Below are positions 62,050-64,000 of a stretch of 64,000 nucleotides of DNA, piece by piece. A program made the translations under genes and the position numbers. Within the stretch, counting starts at the first letter, position 1; each line of letters opens with the position of its first letter. Origin of the DNA: Nocardioides marinus (GTDB lineage Bacteria; Actinomycetota; Actinomycetes; Propionibacteriales; Nocardioidaceae); NCBI RefSeq assembly GCF_013408145.1, contig NZ_JACBZI010000001.1, positions 2,990,001-3,054,000 on the forward strand, given 5' to 3'. A model generated the notes under the pieces. It made no database searches. It was not told the origin of the DNA and was given only the letters and a program-made list of their open reading frames with translations.

Positions 62050-63424
62050 CCTGCCCCGCGACGAGGACCTCACCTGCGCCGTGATCGGCGCCGGCCCCAC
62101 TGGGCTGGCCGCCCTGCGCACCCTGCAGCGCTACGGCGTCCCGGCGGTCGGCTACGAGCTGGCCGACGACGTCGGCGGGCTGTGGCACATCGACGGGCCG
62201 CGCAGCACGATGTACGAGTCGGCGCACCTGATCTCGTCGAAGACCACCACGGCGTACGCCGAGTTCCCGATGCGCGAGGAGGTGGCCGACTACCCCAGCC
62301 ACCGGGAGCTGCACGGCTACTTCCGCGACTTCGCCGACACCTTCGGCCTGCGCGAGCAGATCCGCTTCGGCACCGAGGTGACCGCTGTGGAGCCCGACCC
62401 CGCTCCAGGGTCGGAGCAGTGGCTGGTGACCAGCACCGGGCCCGACGGCACCCGCACCGAGCGCCACTCCGCCGTGCTGCTGTGCAACGGCACGCTGAGC
62501 GAGCCGTCGGTGCCGACGTTCGCCGGCTCCTTCGACGGCGAGCTGATGCACACCAGCGACTACCGCGACGCCGACGTCTTCGCGGGCAAGCGGGTGCTGA
62601 TCATCGGCGCCGGCAACTCCGGCTGCGACATCGCCGTCGACGCCGCCCACCGCGCGGCGTCTGTCGACCTGAGCGTGCGCCGCGGCTACTACTTCGTCCC
62701 GAAGTACCTCTTCGGCAAGCCCGCCGACACCCTCAACCAGGGCAAGCCGCTGCCCGCGCGGATCAAGCAGGCCGTGGACTCGCGGGTGCTCAAGGCGTTC
62801 ACCGGCGACCCGGTGCGCTTCGGGTTCCCGAAGCCGGACTACAAGATCTACGAGTCGCACCCGATCGTGAACACCCTGGTCCTGCACCACATCGGGCACG
62901 GCGACGTGACCGTCCGGCCCGACATCGACCGGCTCGACGGCGACGGGGTGCGCTTCGTCGACGGCCAGCGCCACGAGTACGACCTGGTCGTGCTGGCCAC
63001 CGGCTACCGCCTGCACTACCCCTTCGTCGACCGCGAGCTGCTGGCCTGGGACGGCTGGTCGCCGCAGCTGTTCCTCAACATCTTCCCGCCGCGCCGCACC
63101 CCCGCGCAGAGCACGCTCTTCGTGCTCGGGATGCTCGAGGCCAGCGGGATCGGCTGGCAGGGCAGGTACGCCCAGGCCGAGCTCGTGGCGGCGTACCTCC
63201 GCGCGCGGCGCGACGACCCGGCGGCCGCCGCCGAGATGGACCGTCGCATCGCCGGGCCGAAGCCCGACCTCAGCGGCGGGTACCGCTACCTCGCGCTGGA
63301 GCGGATGTCCTACTACGTCAACAAGGACGCCTACAAGGCGTCGCTGGCCGAGCACCTCGCGCTGCTCGACCCGCTCCCCGCCCCCGAGCCGTCGGCTCCC
63401 CGCACCCACGAGGAGGTCCGATGA
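62042..63424 (+). CDS. Flavin-containing monooxygenase
   Basis: The 460-aa flavoprotein has FAD motif VIGAGPTGLAALRTLQRYG near residues 15-33, NADP motif IIGAGNSGCDIAVDAAH near 187-203, and an FMO-type fingerprint FAGSFDGELMHTSDYRD near 160-176. It should add oxygen to N, S or a ketone with NADPH. With the SDR and symporter it suggests uptake and oxidation of a steroid-like or terpenoid compound. The start is GTG overlapping the SDR gene. Confidence 0.9.
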   Translation: MADLPRDEDLTCAVIGAGPTGLAALRTLQRYGVPAVGYELADDVGGLWHIDGPRSTMYESAHLISSKTTTAYAEFPMREEVADYPSHRELHGYFRDFADTFGLREQIRFGTEVTAVEPDPAPGSEQWLVTSTGPDGTRTERHSAVLLCNGTLSEPSVPTFAGSFDGELMHTSDYRDADVFAGKRVLIIGAGNSGCDIAVDAAHRAASVDLSVRRGYYFVPKYLFGKPADTLNQGKPLPARIKQAVDSRVLKAFTGDPVRFGFPKPDYKIYESHPIVNTLVLHHIGHGDVTVRPDIDRLDGDGVRFVDGQRHEYDLVVLATGYRLHYPFVDRELLAWDGWSPQLFLNIFPPRRTPAQSTLFVLGMLEASGIGWQGRYAQAELVAAYLRARRDDPAAAAEMDRRIAGPKPDLSGGYRYLALERMSYYVNKDAYKASLAEHLALLDPLPAPEPSAPRTHEEVR

Positions 63425-64000
63425 TCCCGCTGGCCCTGTTGGTCGGAGCGGACGCGGACGTCGACAGCATCCGGATCGCCTTCGAGGAGGGGTCGCTGAC
63501 GACGCTGAAGATCGTCATCGGCGCGATCCTGCTCGGTGTCGCGCTCGAGACCCGCCCCTCGGACTTCCTCGCCGCCGCCAAGCGCCCCGGGTCGATCGCC
63601 ATCGGGGTCGTCGCGCAGTTCCTGGTGCTCCCGGCCCTGACCTTCGTGCTGACCCTGCTCCTCGACGTGCGCGGCTCGGTGGCCCTCGGCATGATCCTGG
63701 TGGCCTGCTGCCCGCCCGGCAACGTCTCCAACATCCTCACCCACCGCGCCCGCGGCGACGTGGCGCTCTCGGTGTCGATGACCGCGGTCGGCAACGTGCT
63801 GGCCATCGTGGCGATGCCGCTCAACGTCGCGTTCTGGGGCTCGCTGCACCCCACCGGCAAGGAGCTGCTGGAGGACATCTCGCTCGACGCCGTCGACATG
63901 CTGCTCGAGATCGGCACCGTCATCGGCATCCCCTTCGTCGTCGGCATCGCGATCGCGACGAAGTGGCCGCGCTTCGCCGAGCGGGCCGGCAAGGTGGTCG
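63421..64000 (+). CDS. Bile acid:sodium symporter family protein, N-terminal part (cut by window edge)
   Basis: The first 193 codons encode a BASS/ACR3-type 10-TM transporter, with SDFLAAAKRPGSIAIGVVAQ and the hallmark MILVACCPPGNVSNILTHRA near residues 80-99. It should import organic anions with sodium. ATG overlaps the monooxygenase stop (ATGA). The gene continues past the window end. Confidence 0.87.
   Translation, partial: MIPLALLVGADADVDSIRIAFEEGSLTTLKIVIGAILLGVALETRPSDFLAAAKRPGSIAIGVVAQFLVLPALTFVLTLLLDVRGSVALGMILVACCPPGNVSNILTHRARGDVALSVSMTAVGNVLAIVAMPLNVAFWGSLHPTGKELLEDISLDAVDMLLEIGTVIGIPFVVGIAIATKWPRFAERAGKVV

Overview
The window is 64 kb of very GC-rich chromosome from an actinobacterium. 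The gene content (DUF3027, DUF2530, a two-domain cold-shock protein, a bacterial XPB helicase, abundant GTG starts, 4-nt overlaps and apparently leaderless promoters) fits the Nocardioidaceae, most likely Nocardioides or a close relative. The taxon is inferred from protein style and not from a marker comparison. No tRNA, rRNA, insertion sequence, prophage or CRISPR array was seen.

Layout. 1-10.6 kb: ribosomal and translation block on the minus strand. The S10 operon (rpsJ-rplC-rplD-rplW-rplB-rpsS-rplV-rpsC, cut by the window edge) lies downstream of the str genes (rpsL-rpsG-fusA-tuf). Between them sit trmB, a TPR-like protein and an AhpD-like protein. 10.8-19.4 kb: an MFS exporter, a purine permease and a conserved actinobacterial neighbourhood (DUF2530, methyltransferase, DUF3027, MFS, cold-shock protein, M50 peptidase, HAD phosphatase). 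19.5-25 kb: two secreted proteases (a divergent subtilase and an immune-inhibitor-A M6 metalloprotease) flanking a SRPBCC protein. 25.1-28.3 kb: a coupled PP2C phosphatase / FHA / RDD-FHA operon. 28.3-36.8 kb: a helicase-C3 protein plus XPB helicase, serA, an MpaB-type protein and a HelD-like RNA-polymerase-associated ATPase. 36.9-41.9 kb: two paralogous Cna-B/CarboxypepD-like proteins (one secreted, one not), a ketosteroid isomerase with a KstR-like operator, an HD protein, DUF4031, an unknown gene and a GntR regulator. 42-48.9 kb: a MacB/FtsX ABC exporter, an alkB gene under a near-ideal LexA box, a 47-aa membrane peptide, LemA and DUF2207.

48.9-61.2 kb holds the most coherent system. It is a molybdenum hydroxylase of the form II CO-dehydrogenase-like type (coxS-L-M-G), a GAF/SARP-like regulator directly upstream, a lipoprotein hydrolase, and a second operon with the maturation genes coxD (MoxR ATPase), coxE (VWA) and xdhC. 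A MocA-like MoCo cytidylyltransferase lies about 2 kb beyond. The coxS promoter carries two 7-bp direct repeats spaced 11 bp, ending exactly 8 bp from the -10. This is the layout of SARP activator sites, which makes a testable regulator-target pair. The window ends in an SDR / flavin monooxygenase / bile-acid-symporter operon that may belong to steroid or xenobiotic metabolism.

Intergenic DNA is rich in palindromic elements. A three-copy interspersed palindromic family lies near 12.2, 17.4 and 30.6 kb. A second repeat family lies between convergent genes at 14.8 and 41.1 kb. A palindrome cluster with 20-bp tandem repeats lies at 56.0-56.16 kb, and a 21-bp perfect inverted repeat at 21.7-21.8 kb. 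At least fifteen genes have a TANNNT-type hexamer 6-8 nt upstream of the start codon, which indicates widespread leaderless transcription.
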